Assembly: GCA_023407175.1 (NCBI GenBank)
Contig: JAEYMU010000056.1
Span: forward strand, 414,482 to 478,481
Length of the DNA: 64,000 bases
Direction of reading: 5' to 3'
DNA from: Bacillota bacterium
GTDB lineage: Bacteria > Bacillota_A > Clostridia > Lachnospirales > Lachnospiraceae
Under the pieces are notes generated by a model. The model was not told the DNA's origin and did no database searches. It saw only the letters and a list, made by a program, of their open reading frames with translations. Position numbers and translations under genes: made by a program. Shown one piece after another: positions 53,544 through 61,562 of the stretch (position 1 is the stretch's first letter; each line of letters opens with the position of its first letter).

Positions 53544-54282
53544 GGAGCCTGCCTCCTTTACTGATAAATACCAAAATCTCATCAATAGTTAAGAGTGCAG
53601 AAGACGGCAGCAGCCCGGAAAACCGTTTCAGCAAATCATCCTTTGTTCCGGTATAAATCAAATTTCCATTATCAATCAAGGTAATGTAATCAGCAATTTT
53701 CTCCAGGTCCGAAGTGATATGGGTTGAAAATAGAATGCTTTTCTGTCCATCGGCGATATATGCCTTTAATATTTCCAACAGCTCATCGCGGGCAACAGGG
53801 TCAAGTCCGCTTGTTGGCTCATCGAGTATCAGAAGCTTGGCCTCATGAGATAGGGCAACTGCCAGCATCAGCTTCATTTTCATGCCACGCGATAAATCCT
53901 TTATTTTTTTATCCACAGGCAGCCGAAATTTAGTTAAATATTGACGGTACAGTTTGCTGTCCCATTTGCTGTAAAAACCACGAATAACTTTTTCGACCTC
54001 GCGTACTCTCCAGATATCAACGAAAAAAATCTCGTCAAATACAGCACCAATATCCTGTTTGATTTTCTGCTCATCGTTTAAATTATCCAGTCCGAATATC
54101 CTGATTTCTCCGCCATCCCGGTTCGCCATATTGAGGATCAGGCGAATCATAGTAGTCTTCCCTGCGCCGTTTTGACCGACGAGCCCCATGATACAACCCA
54201 TGGGTAAAGAAAAAGAGAGGTTGTTCAGTGAAAAATCTGTATAATTTTTGCAAACATTTTTTACTTCAATCACATTACTCAC
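53536..54282 (-). CDS. ABC transporter ATP-binding protein, ABC-2 system
   Basis: The protein has 248 residues when started at the GTG at 54282, where GGGAGGG lies about 8 bases upstream; the open frame extends to 54381 without a ribosome site. Walker A GQNGAGKTT, signature LSRGMKMKLMLAVAL, Walker B LLILDEPTSGLD and H-loop LFSTHI are present. The LSRGMKxKLMLAxAL form is typical of BcrA/YtrB-type ATPases, which often follow a GntR-type repressor gene. No such gene is present here. It is the first gene of the two-gene exporter. Confidence 0.93.
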   Translation of the reverse strand: MSNVIEVKNVCKNYTDFSLNNLSFSLPMGCIMGLVGQNGAGKTTMIRLILNMANRDGGEIRIFGLDNLNDEQKIKQDIGAVFDEIFFVDIWRVREVEKVIRGFYSKWDSKLYRQYLTKFRLPVDKKIKDLSRGMKMKLMLAVALSHEAKLLILDEPTSGLDPVARDELLEILKAYIADGQKSILFSTHITSDLEKIADYITLIDNGNLIYTGTKDDLLKRFSGLLPSSALLTIDEILVFISKGGRLHE

Positions 54283-54446
54283 ATCGATTTCCCTCCCTGA
54301 TAATAAACTCAAATCCCAATTTATCAGCACTTTTGCTACGTTCAAGCAAGCATACACTTTCTGTATGCCTTGAAGATACAAAAAGATGTCGTACCTCTCT
54401 CTTATCCGCTGGCAGTAGGTTACATCAACCTTCTATTTATCTAAAG

Positions 54447-54845
54447 TTAAAATGGATTCCATGTCTGATGCAGTTTGATTCCCTTGGGCTGATATGTACG
54501 GATACTATTTTCCAGATTATCCATATACCCGGTATCGAGCGGATTTACCCAGAGAAACTGAACAACCAGCTCGGGCAGCTGGTTCCTTAATTCGGAGACA
54601 TATTGATTGCCGTCACCGTTATCTTTGAGAAAATGTTTATAAGCCAGCCTGTTCATACGGTTCATCATAAAAATGCTGTCGGATTTCTGCTTAAATGGCA
54701 TACTCGGCGGCTTCTGAAGATTTTGGATGTTCTTGGGGCTTGTACATAAAATGACTTTCTCTATATCATATTTTGCAGCCATGTTTCTTATAGAAGCAGC
54801 TGTGCTATAATCGCCTGCCGCATGAGCGTGAATATCAATTATCAT
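54447..54845 (-). pseudogene. Truncated amidohydrolase-like gene
   Basis: The 132-residue product starts at 54845 with CAGGAGG 8 bases upstream. Its start, MIIDIHAHAAGDYS, carries the first metal ligands (HAH) of amidohydrolase-2/TatD-like barrels. PELVVQFLWVNPL and YQPKGIKLHQTWNPF match the middle of such proteins, where a lysine-containing strand is followed by further metal ligands. The frame then stops, so about half of the expected length of 250-280 residues is missing. No continuation was found in other frames downstream, so it is more likely a decayed gene than a simple frameshift. The small protein might still be made. Confidence 0.6.
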
Positions 54846-54962
54846 AAGAACCCTCCTGATTACACGGTATCTATCCTTATTGAGTATACTATATTTTGCC
54901 ATAAAGAGCAAAAATCATTTTATCTCCTCAAGGACATAGGAATAAGATATTAATGAACATGA

Positions 54963-55018
54963 AGAAACGGCATATCTTAAAGTCTGATTATTCAGAGCTT
55001 TCATAATATACCGTTTCT
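54963..55018. terminator. Hairpin terminator between two decayed genes
   Basis: AGAAACGG and CCGTTTCT pair at the outside, with imperfect ATAT and AAAG/CTTT pairing inside. TTTTTAAT follows on the plus strand and TTCTTC on the minus strand. It lies just past the stop of the GNAT fragment and could act both ways. Confidence 0.6.
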
Positions 55019-55057
55019 TTTTAATTGTAATATGAAATATCTTTTAATATATCATTG

Positions 55058-55411
55058 TTAGCGCTTGAGCCAGTAATAAAATTCATCCGTCTCATGCGTT
55101 TTTTCAAAGCCAAGCTTCTCAAGTACACGTATAGATGCAATATTATCCTTTTCTGTTTCAGCAATGACACCTGCGACCCTCATCTTATTAAGGGCCCAAC
55201 TAATAAGACGACCATTTCCCTCGGTTGCGTATCCGCATTTTTGCATATCATCACATATGCCATACCCTATCTCCACGTAACCGTTCTCATTAGGCCCACC
55301 CTTAAATATACCACCGCTTATAACCCTGTTTTCTGATTTGCTATAAAACGTCCAAGTCCTATATATATGCATAACAAATGGCTCTCTCCTTTTTATTGTT
55401 AAATTACACAA
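55058..55411 (-). CDS. GNAT-family acetyltransferase, probably N-terminally truncated
   Basis: The 117-residue product contains the second half of a RimJ/RimL-type GNAT: ENRVISGGIFKGGPNENGYVEIGYGICDDMQKCGYATEGNGRLISWALNKM with the acetyl-CoA loop Q-K-C-G-Y-A-T. The end, ASIRVLEKLGFEKT, is typical. Such enzymes usually have 160-185 residues and begin about 50 residues earlier. The ribosome site is weak and a plausible start, the ATG of MHIYRTW, lies 13 residues in. It is probably a remnant, though a short active form cannot be excluded. Confidence 0.6.
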   Translation of the reverse strand: MCNLTIKRREPFVMHIYRTWTFYSKSENRVISGGIFKGGPNENGYVEIGYGICDDMQKCGYATEGNGRLISWALNKMRVAGVIAETEKDNIASIRVLEKLGFEKTHETDEFYYWLKR

Positions 55412-55496
55412 AGTAAATTATAATAATTTGAAAATAACACAAGCTATCAAATCCATTTTGTATCAGGATATATATAATAATTCCGGGAGGTATCGT

Positions 55497-56036
55497 ATGG
55501 AGGCATGCAGTAATATTAAGAGTAAGGATTATAATTCATTTATAAGAATTTTCGAGGAATATCTTCCGGGTAATTCCGAAGACCAAATTCATAAAATGTA
55601 TAAAAAATACAAAAATACTTTTGTCGGTTATTATCTTGATGAAACTCTCATCGGCATTTGCTATGGATGGCCAAGAAAGGAAGAGGCTGTGAAGGAGCAT
55701 TCATTTTCTATTGCCGGCATTGCAATTATTCATCCTTACAATGCCCAAGGCAGAGGTGCGAAATTAATCACTTACTCTGAGCAAAAGGTTATTGAAATGG
55801 GCTATGATACGATTTCTGTGGGATCGGCAGGCGGCTATGTAGAGAAATTCTACTTGAAGAATGGTTATATACCTACAGAATATAAGGTATTAAGGGAAGG
55901 TAAGGAGACCTATGTTCATCCTATATCTTCTTTTAAGGATTATCAAGACCTTAATAAAGATGAAGTCATTCGCAAGGTAGGTGGGTATCATGGCTTTATT
56001 GTGTTTTATAAGAAATGCTGTCAAAAGCATTCTTGA
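55497..56036 (+). CDS. GNAT-family N-acetyltransferase
   Basis: The protein has 179 residues when started at 55497, where GGGAGG lies 6 bases upstream; the frame opens at 55428 without a ribosome site. It has a GNAT core: FVGYYLDETLIGICYGWPRK, IAIIHPYNAQGRGAKLITYSEQKV (loop Q-G-R-G-A-K) and YVEKFYLKNGYIPTEYKV. The substrate is unknown. It is a full-length family member next to a truncated relative on the opposite strand. Confidence 0.85.
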   Translation: MEACSNIKSKDYNSFIRIFEEYLPGNSEDQIHKMYKKYKNTFVGYYLDETLIGICYGWPRKEEAVKEHSFSIAGIAIIHPYNAQGRGAKLITYSEQKVIEMGYDTISVGSAGGYVEKFYLKNGYIPTEYKVLREGKETYVHPISSFKDYQDLNKDEVIRKVGGYHGFIVFYKKCCQKHS

Positions 56037-56081
56037 TATTCCTTCGGCTCTGCTCCCATGCTGAATAGCACCATATGGGCA

Positions 56082-56609
56082 CTATTTACTCCTATATCTA
56101 ATTGCCAAACCTTTCAAAAAATTTCGTACATATCGGTCTCCACATTCCTTGTAATTACGTTGTCCTTCCCTTCGTAATACCGCACTTAATTCACTGTTGG
56201 ACAGATTGGCTCCGACATCTTTAAAAATATCAAGCATGTCTTCGCCGGTAAGAGAAAGTGCGATTTTTACTTTCTTCAGTAAAACGTTATTAACAGTTTT
56301 ATTATTTTTCATCATAAAAACCTGTTTCTCAGGTTCACCTGGTTTTGATTCTTGTTTGCCTCTTTTGAGAATAATAAAACCGTTTAAAAAAGACTCCAAG
56401 ATATAGTTATTACATATCATCATATCATCATTAGCGATAAACTCATCCTCGTCTGAATCATGATTACTATTGTTTTTGGGCTTTAATAACATTCTTTGAA
56501 GCTCTTCCCTCGTTACAGTTATCCCGCCCAGCTTGAAAATTTTCATCATATCTGTATCCTTGATATCCAAGGCATATCTTAATCTTATTAATATATCGTT
56601 GTTATTCAT
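56082..56609 (-). CDS. DUF1456-family protein (YehS-like)
   Basis: The 175-residue protein has two related helical repeats: NDILIRLRYALDIKDTDMMKIFKLGGITVTREELQRML (about 4-41) and NNVLLKKVKIALSLTGEDMLDIFKDVGANLSNSELSAVLR (about 107-146). Each is followed by a C-(N/G)-xY/RxLxxFLxG segment. This double arrangement is the DUF1456 signature. No function is established as far as I know. It ends the minus-strand unit that starts with the RNA helicase gene 57 bases away, so an RNA- or ribosome-related role is possible (inference). Confidence 0.88.
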   Translation of the reverse strand: MNNNDILIRLRYALDIKDTDMMKIFKLGGITVTREELQRMLLKPKNNSNHDSDEDEFIANDDMMICNNYILESFLNGFIILKRGKQESKPGEPEKQVFMMKNNKTVNNVLLKKVKIALSLTGEDMLDIFKDVGANLSNSELSAVLRREGQRNYKECGDRYVRNFLKGLAIRYRSK

Positions 56610-56666
56610 ACGATCCTTTCTTACAAATTATATTTTCAAATATTAGATATTCATTATACCACTTAA

Positions 56667-58118
56667 TTAAATTTTATCCACTACCTTTGTTACCTTCAAT
56701 AGTTTACCGCTAATCATTGTATTTTTCATTGCTTCCAGTACCAATGGGCCTTTACCATTTAGTATTTCCACATAGGTTAGGGTATCTAGAATGGTTATTA
56801 TTCCGATGTCCTCTGCCTTGACTCCTTCCAGATTAGATATGACTCCAACAAAATTGGTTGCTCTGAGCTTCTTTTTCTTTCCGCCACTGAAACGTAATTT
56901 CATTATATCCTTATTTAATTGATCATTTTTCATTCTTTTAATATGAGGAGCCGTATTCATTTTTTCATCAAAAGAAGGTTTTTGAATGGATACTTCCTCC
57001 ATGGTAGGTTTCGTTATTTCCTGAATTTCAAACCCGATCAGTTCTTCAATATCATGCAAATACCTGGTTTGTGTCGGTGTAACAAAGGAGATGGCTTTCC
57101 CTTTTTGCCCTGCACGCCCTGTTCTTCCCGTACGATGGACATAGTTTTCCTTATCCAAGGGAAGGTCATAGTTAATAACCAGAGAAATATTCTCTATATC
57201 GATACCTCTTGCTGCTACATCTGTTGCAATCAAATAGCGGTACTCTCCCCTTTTAAAACGCATCATAGCAGATAATCGATCGTCTTGTTCCATGCCGCCA
57301 TGTATTTTATTACAGGGATAGCCTAAATCATACAGACGATCACATACGATATCCACAAGGTCCTTTGTACTACAAAAGATGATACAGCTATCCGGCTTTT
57401 CAATAATTGTAACATCGGTAAGCAGTTCAAATTTATCTTTTTCATTCGTAATATAAAGAAAATGATCAATATCAGCTGTCATGATACTGGCCCCGCTGAC
57501 ATCGATACTGATAGGGTTTTTCATATAAATTGATGATATACTTTTTACTTCATCGGGCATGGTAGCAGAAAACAACATTGTCATCCGTTCCTTGGGCAGC
57601 TCTTTCATTATGGCTTCTACCTGGCAGATAAATCCCATATCCAGCATTCTATCAGCTTCATCAATTACTAAGCAGTTAATCTTACTTAAGGTTAATGTAC
57701 CTTTCCTTATGTGGTCCATGACACGCCCCGGTGTGCCAACAACTACATGTGTTTTCTGCTTCAACTCTGCTTTCTCGATAGAAAATTGGTGTCTTCCATA
57801 GATTGCTGCTGCTTTTACTCGTTTAAATCTACCTATATTGAAAAAATCCTCTTTTACTTGAACTGCCAGTTCCCTTGTTGGAGTCAAAATAAGCGCTTGC
57901 GGTTTATTTTCAAGCCATTCAATTAATTCACATATTGGAATTGCATATGCGGCAGTCTTGCCGCTGCCAGTCCGCGCTTTGACGATAAGATCATTTTTTT
58001 CTAAAGCGGATGGAATGACTTTATCCTGAACTTCCGTAGGTATATCATACTCCAGACCATTAAGTGCCTTTACGATATCTTCACTGATTATAAATTTGCG
58101 AAAACTTCTAATATCCAT
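56667..58118 (-). CDS. dbpA: DEAD-box ATP-dependent RNA helicase with DbpA RNA-binding domain
   Basis: The protein has 483 residues when started at 58118 (GAGAGG 7 bases upstream). Helicase motifs are [11 protein letters not shown] (I), PTRELAVQ (Ia), VIDEADRML (II, DEAD), SATMP (III), ARGIDI (V) and [13 protein letters not shown] (VI). The C-terminal 75 residues (about 405-483), including [30 protein letters not shown], match the DbpA RRM. In E. coli and Bacillus that domain binds 23S rRNA hairpin 92 (established). It should assist late large-subunit assembly. Confidence 0.92.
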   Translation of the reverse strand: MDIRSFRKFIISEDIVKALNGLEYDIPTEVQDKVIPSALEKNDLIVKARTGSGKTAAYAIPICELIEWLENKPQALILTPTRELAVQVKEDFFNIGRFKRVKAAAIYGRHQFSIEKAELKQKTHVVVGTPGRVMDHIRKGTLTLSKINCLVIDEADRMLDMGFICQVEAIMKELPKERMTMLFSATMPDEVKSISSIYMKNPISIDVSGASIMTADIDHFLYITNEKDKFELLTDVTIIEKPDSCIIFCSTKDLVDIVCDRLYDLGYPCNKIHGGMEQDDRLSAMMRFKRGEYRYLIATDVAARGIDIENISLVINYDLPLDKENYVHRTGRTGRAGQKGKAISFVTPTQTRYLHDIEELIGFEIQEITKPTMEEVSIQKPSFDEKMNTAPHIKRMKNDQLNKDIMKLRFSGGKKKKLRATNFVGVISNLEGVKAEDIGIITILDTLTYVEILNGKGPLVLEAMKNTMISGKLLKVTKVVDKI

Positions 58119-58413
58119 ATCTAAGCCTCTCATTCAATTCAAAACCTGTATCATTGTAAATAGGATTACTAAATTTATGATAAATTGTATACTAACCCAT
58201 TTTACATGGGGATGCCGTTCAATGCAATAAAAACTGTTTCATTAACTCCCAATCATTGTCGGCTTGGTTTTTCCTACAGATTGTTTATTATGTATTTGCT
58301 ATTATGAAATGTATTTGATATCATGTGATTTGTAGGAATATTCAAAATAGTCAGCTTTGCAGACGCTTTTGAAGCATGTATTAAAATAGATATTGAAAAA
58401 GGTGGAAGCAGGA

Positions 58414-59463
58414 ATGGATAATCAAGAACAAAAGCATCAGCGGCGTCCCAGGTATAAAGGAACTCATCCAAAAGTTTTTAAAGACAAATATAAGGAACTG
58501 CAACCAGAGTTATATGCTGATACTGTAGCAAAGGTTATTCAAAAGGGCAGTACCCCTGCCGGTATGCACCGTTCAATTTGTGTAAAAGAAATATTAGAAT
58601 TCTTACAAATCACCCCTGGACAAATTGGACTGGATGCAACCTTAGGTTATGGCGGCCATACTTTAGAGCTGCTTAAATGTTTAAATTCAAAGGGGCACTT
58701 GTATGCTACTGATGTAGATTCTATCGAATTACCGCGTACAAAGGAGCGTTTAGAGTGCTTAGGTTATGGTCCGGAAATTTTAACGATCAAGCAAATAAAT
58801 TTTTCCAATATTGATCAGATTACTTCTGAATCAGGACCACTGAATTTTATATTGGCAGATTTGGGTGTCTCTTCAATGCAAATAGACAATCCTGAAAGAG
58901 GATTTTCCTATAAGACAGAGGGACCATTAGACTTACGACTGAATCCTTCTAAAGGCATCTCTGCAGCGGATCGTCTTAAAACCATTTCGCAGGATGAATT
59001 ACAAGGTATGCTGTTAGAAAATGCGGACGAGCCTCATTCTGCAGAAATCGCTCGTGCTATTACTTCCGCAATTAAAAAAGGGGCAGATATAATAACAACC
59101 AGTCAGCTTCAGCAAATTATCAAAGATGCTTTGAAATTCCTTCCGGAAAAAGATAGGAATGATGAAATCAAAAAAGCTTGCCAAAGATGCTTTCAAGCGT
59201 TGCGGATTGATGTCAATAATGAATTTGAAGTGTTATATGAATTTTTAGAAAAACTTCCTGCCGCCATGGCTGAGGGCGGGCGTGTTGCTATCCTTACTTT
59301 TCATTCTGGAGAAGATCGCCTCGTTAAAAAATCTTTCCAACGCTTCTATCGTGAAGGTATCTATAAAGAAATAGCTCCTGAGGCTATTCGACCATCCGCA
59401 GCCGAATGTAGTTCCAATAGTCGTGCTCGATGTGCAAAATTACGTTGGGCTATCAAAGCTTAA
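58414..59463 (+). CDS. RsmH-like rRNA methyltransferase, divergent paralogue
   Basis: The protein has 349 residues from 58414, with AAGGTGG about 8 bases upstream. It matches RsmH (MraW) along its length: the SAM site GLDATLGYGGHTLELL, DLGVSSMQIDNPERGFSYKTEGPLDLRLN, CFQALRIDVNNEFEVL, and VAILTFHSGEDRLVKKSF. It differs from the usual RsmH by a 70-residue leader with a basic stretch (KHQRRPRYKGTHPK), DLRLN in place of DMRMD, and FHSGEDR in place of FHSLEDR. It also lacks the dcw-cluster context (mraZ, ftsL, pbp genes). It is probably a second RsmH-type enzyme. Its target nucleotide may not be C1402. Confidence 0.85.
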   Translation: MDNQEQKHQRRPRYKGTHPKVFKDKYKELQPELYADTVAKVIQKGSTPAGMHRSICVKEILEFLQITPGQIGLDATLGYGGHTLELLKCLNSKGHLYATDVDSIELPRTKERLECLGYGPEILTIKQINFSNIDQITSESGPLNFILADLGVSSMQIDNPERGFSYKTEGPLDLRLNPSKGISAADRLKTISQDELQGMLLENADEPHSAEIARAITSAIKKGADIITTSQLQQIIKDALKFLPEKDRNDEIKKACQRCFQALRIDVNNEFEVLYEFLEKLPAAMAEGGRVAILTFHSGEDRLVKKSFQRFYREGIYKEIAPEAIRPSAAECSSNSRARCAKLRWAIKA

Positions 59464-59529
59464 TGGGCATACAAAATCATACCAAACCTCTACTTTCATA
59501 AAAAGTCTTCCCTTCTTATCCATACAGTC

Positions 59530-59560
59530 AACAAAAGGGAAACAGCCCATGCTGTTTCCC
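59530..59560 (-). terminator. Terminator of the Rrf2-controlled redox operon
   Basis: GGGAAACAGC (59537-59546) and GCTGTTTCCC (59551-59560) pair perfectly around CCAT; on the minus strand CTTTTGTTG follows. It lies 13 bases past the FMN reductase stop. Confidence 0.8.
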
Positions 59561-59572
59561 TCCCTGTGTAAT

Positions 59573-60121
59573 TTAGGAAATTTTATCAATCCAAGCGGCA
59601 AAAGCTGCTAAAAATCCATTTATAAATTCTTTGGTCGCTTCGTTACTTAAAGCACCGTTTTCATCAATCAAGGTGTGGTAAGCGCCAATATACGCTTCGG
59701 GCTGAGCAAGGGTTATAACATTGAGAAAAGCCAGCACCTGACGCAAATGATGATTTGCACCAAAACCGCCAATCCCTCCGGGAGACTGGCTAATCACGGC
59801 ACCCGGTTTACCGCTCCAAACATTTTTACCATAAGGACGTGAGCCTATATCAAGCGCATTTTTCAGCGCCGCCGGAATGGAACGATTATGCTCCGGCGTA
59901 ATAAATAGCACGCCGTCTAAAGCCTTTATTTCATTGCGGAATGCTGTATATTCCTTCAAGTCTTCGCCATCGTAATCCTGGTTGTAAAGAGGAAGTCCTC
60001 CAATATCGATGGTTTTAAACACATAGCCTTCCGGCGCGTGGTCTTTAACATAGTCTGCAATGCTTCCTGAAAAAGAGTTCTTTCTTAAACTGCCTGTAAT
60101 AATTCCAATTGTCTTACTCAT
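59573..60121 (-). CDS. NADPH-dependent FMN reductase
   Basis: The 182-residue protein has the flavodoxin-like fold: IGIITGSLRKNSFSGSIADYV (FMN phosphate loop G-S-L-R-K-N-S), LPLYNQDYDGE, VLFITPEHNRSIPAALKNALDIGSRP and VISQSPGGIGGFGANHHLRQVLAF. These are the hallmarks of the YieF/ChrR/AzoR-like NADPH-FMN reductases. It likely reduces flavins, quinones or electrophiles in the cytosol. It is the last gene of the operon with the NAD(P)-binding protein and the Rrf2 regulator. Confidence 0.92.
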   Translation of the reverse strand: MSKTIGIITGSLRKNSFSGSIADYVKDHAPEGYVFKTIDIGGLPLYNQDYDGEDLKEYTAFRNEIKALDGVLFITPEHNRSIPAALKNALDIGSRPYGKNVWSGKPGAVISQSPGGIGGFGANHHLRQVLAFLNVITLAQPEAYIGAYHTLIDENGALSNEATKEFINGFLAAFAAWIDKIS

Positions 60122-60157
60122 AAAAATACACCTCCAGTTAAATAAATTATTTTTAAG

Positions 60158-60799
60158 TTACTGATTACATACGGTAAATCTTGTACAAATAAACTGCGGA
60201 TTTTCTATTTCATTCAAAATCGCAACCGCCATGGTTCCGCTTGTTACAACGGACTTGCCGTCGGAGGAGGTTAGTAGATGATCCTTCCCTAGAACAGGAA
60301 CCGTAGCTTCTCCGGCAACAAATTCAGCCGAAGGGGATACTCCCACCCAGTTTACATTTTCAATGCTACGCAAAAAATTAAGGGTCTTATAGGCTTCGGT
60401 GGGTATTGAAATCCAGGATGCGGCGTCTGGAACAGTCTTCAGGGTATCCAGAAACAGCTTGCCGTTTTCATCCAGCAGGCTGGCAGCGCCGAGAATGAAG
60501 AACAGTCTGGGGCTTTTGGTTTCGCGGAACAAACTAACAAGCTTCGCAGCCAGATCCAGATGTAAATATGCTTTAACTGAAGCTGTTGCAAAAGCGTTTA
60601 CAATAACATCAAAGCCCTCCAGATCAAACTTCGTTAATTCAAATACATCCTTGTCGATTACTTTTACTCCATCTCCCAACAAAGAAACGGCTTTATCTTT
60701 ATGTCGGACGATTGCTGTGACCTCGTGTCCGCGTGACACGCTTTCTTTGTACAGGGCTGTGCCAGCCATGCCGGTTGCGCCAATAATTGCAATTTTCAT
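60158..60799 (-). CDS. NAD(P)H-binding Rossmann-fold protein (YwnB-like)
   Basis: The 213-residue protein starts KIAIIGATGMAGTALYKESVSRGHEVTAIVR, a TGxxGxxG-type atypical SDR nucleotide site. It continues with VIVNAFATAS and FFILGAASLL. There is no Y-x-x-x-K triad in the expected place, so it fits the NmrA-like NAD(P)H-binding group. In Bacillus subtilis ywnB sits next to the Rrf2 gene ywnA (established pairing as I recall it). The start has AGGAGG 6 bases upstream and is 18 bases after the Rrf2 stop. Confidence 0.9.
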   Translation of the reverse strand: MKIAIIGATGMAGTALYKESVSRGHEVTAIVRHKDKAVSLLGDGVKVIDKDVFELTKFDLEGFDVIVNAFATASVKAYLHLDLAAKLVSLFRETKSPRLFFILGAASLLDENGKLFLDTLKTVPDAASWISIPTEAYKTLNFLRSIENVNWVGVSPSAEFVAGEATVPVLGKDHLLTSSDGKSVVTSGTMAVAILNEIENPQFICTRFTVCNQ

Positions 60800-60817
60800 A
60801 TCACACCTCCTGATAAA

Positions 60818-61225
60818 CTAAATAAAATCCTTTGTTATGTCGGCCAGAGTAATGGCAGACAACTTTTCTTCTGTTGCGGTCTGTATATTGTTATATAAGT
60901 GTTTCAATATGCCTTCTATCTTTGCTCCCACGGGACAGTTGGGATTGGTGTTACCATGAATACTGAACAAATCACGATGGTCTTCTGCTGCAAGAAAGAC
61001 ATCAAGAAGTGAAATATCCTCTGCTTTTCTTGCAAGACCTGTCACACCAAGCTTAGTACTCGTTTTAATTAGCTTTGCCTTCTTTAAACGGCTCATCAAG
61101 CGCCGGACAAGGGCTGGATTCGTATTAATGCTGGAGGCGATGTACTCTGATGTGACAGGTTGTTCCTCCATCAGTGCAATCACACTTAATATATGAATAC
61201 TAACTGATAATTTAGTTGAATACAT
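60818..61225 (-). CDS. Rrf2-family transcriptional regulator (YwnA-like)
   Basis: The 135-residue protein has the Rrf2 winged helix at the N-terminus: KLSVSIHILSVIALMEEQPVTSEYIASSINTNPALVRRLMSRLKKAKLIKT. It has only one cysteine near the iron-sulfur region (PNCPVG at about 96-99), so it probably does not hold a cluster. This is as in YwnA, unlike IscR. It is the first gene of the redox operon, and its start is about 10 bases after a perfect inverted repeat that overlaps the -10 box. It probably represses its own operon and responds to electrophiles or thiol stress through the single cysteine (inference). Confidence 0.93.
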   Translation of the reverse strand: MYSTKLSVSIHILSVIALMEEQPVTSEYIASSINTNPALVRRLMSRLKKAKLIKTSTKLGVTGLARKAEDISLLDVFLAAEDHRDLFSIHGNTNPNCPVGAKIEGILKHLYNNIQTATEEKLSAITLADITKDFI

Positions 61226-61235
61226 AAGCCCCTCC

Positions 61236-61256
61236 TTTTGTAACCATTATAGTTAC
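61236..61256. promoter_or_regulatory. Perfect inverted-repeat operator of the Rrf2 operon
   Basis: TTGTAAC-N7-GTTACAA is a perfect 7-7-7 palindrome. It completely covers the -10 box (61244-61249), so a bound dimer would block polymerase. Confidence 0.8.
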
Positions 61257-61272
61257 AAATAAACCATTTGTC
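61244..61272 (-). promoter_or_regulatory. Consensus promoter of the Rrf2 operon
   Basis: On the minus strand TTGACA (61272-61267) and TATAAT (61249-61244) are separated by 17 bases: a perfect sigma-A promoter. Such strength is usual where a repressor is dominant. Confidence 0.9.
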
Positions 61273-61331
61273 AAGTATGCAAATTGCATTTTCTTCTGCT
61301 GGAGTAATTATGCTTCATGTTTGAGCCCTAT

Positions 61332-61385
61332 TCAAGACTTCTTAGGTTCAGGTGGTTTAGGCGGTTTGACTATAATCTTTTTCAT
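61332..61385 (-). CDS. Possible 17-residue proline/lysine-rich peptide
   Basis: A minus-strand ATG with GGAG 9 bases upstream opens the frame MKKIIVKPPKPPEPKKS. It has a hydrophobic head and a PPxPP tail. There is no promoter between the GH5 terminator and this frame, so expression would need read-through. It may be chance. Confidence 0.25.
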   Translation of the reverse strand: MKKIIVKPPKPPEPKKS

Positions 61386-61435
61386 AAGGTAGTGCTCCGA
61401 CATCTATGTAAAATGGGTAACTCCATGTATTTTTC

Positions 61436-61475
61436 TATTAAAAAAAGGACATGAAAGTTTTCACTTTCATGTCCT
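61436..61475 (-). terminator. Terminator of the GH5 gene
   Basis: AGGACATGAAAGT (61446-61458) and ACTTTCATGTCCT (61463-61475) pair perfectly. On the minus strand TTTTTTTAATAG follows. It lies about 90 bases past the stop. Confidence 0.85.
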
Positions 61476-61562
61476 GAATTCTAGTGAATTTCTATTATTT
61501 TTATTCTATAATTTAGCTGTTTTTTCGGTGCAACAGGATTTAATATTTCAAATTAATACAAA

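Larger units (their letters stand above)
61226..61562. other. Intergenic region between the Rrf2 operon and the GH5 gene
   Basis: It holds the Rrf2 promoter and operator, a possible 17-residue peptide frame (61332-61385) and the GH5 terminator (61436-61475). The remaining sequence is featureless and AT-rich. Confidence 0.6.

Noticed and set aside
58414..59463. Start of the dcw cell-division cluster
   Set aside because: An RsmH-like gene usually heralds it, but no mraZ, ftsL or penicillin-binding protein gene flanks it and the sequence is a divergent paralogue.
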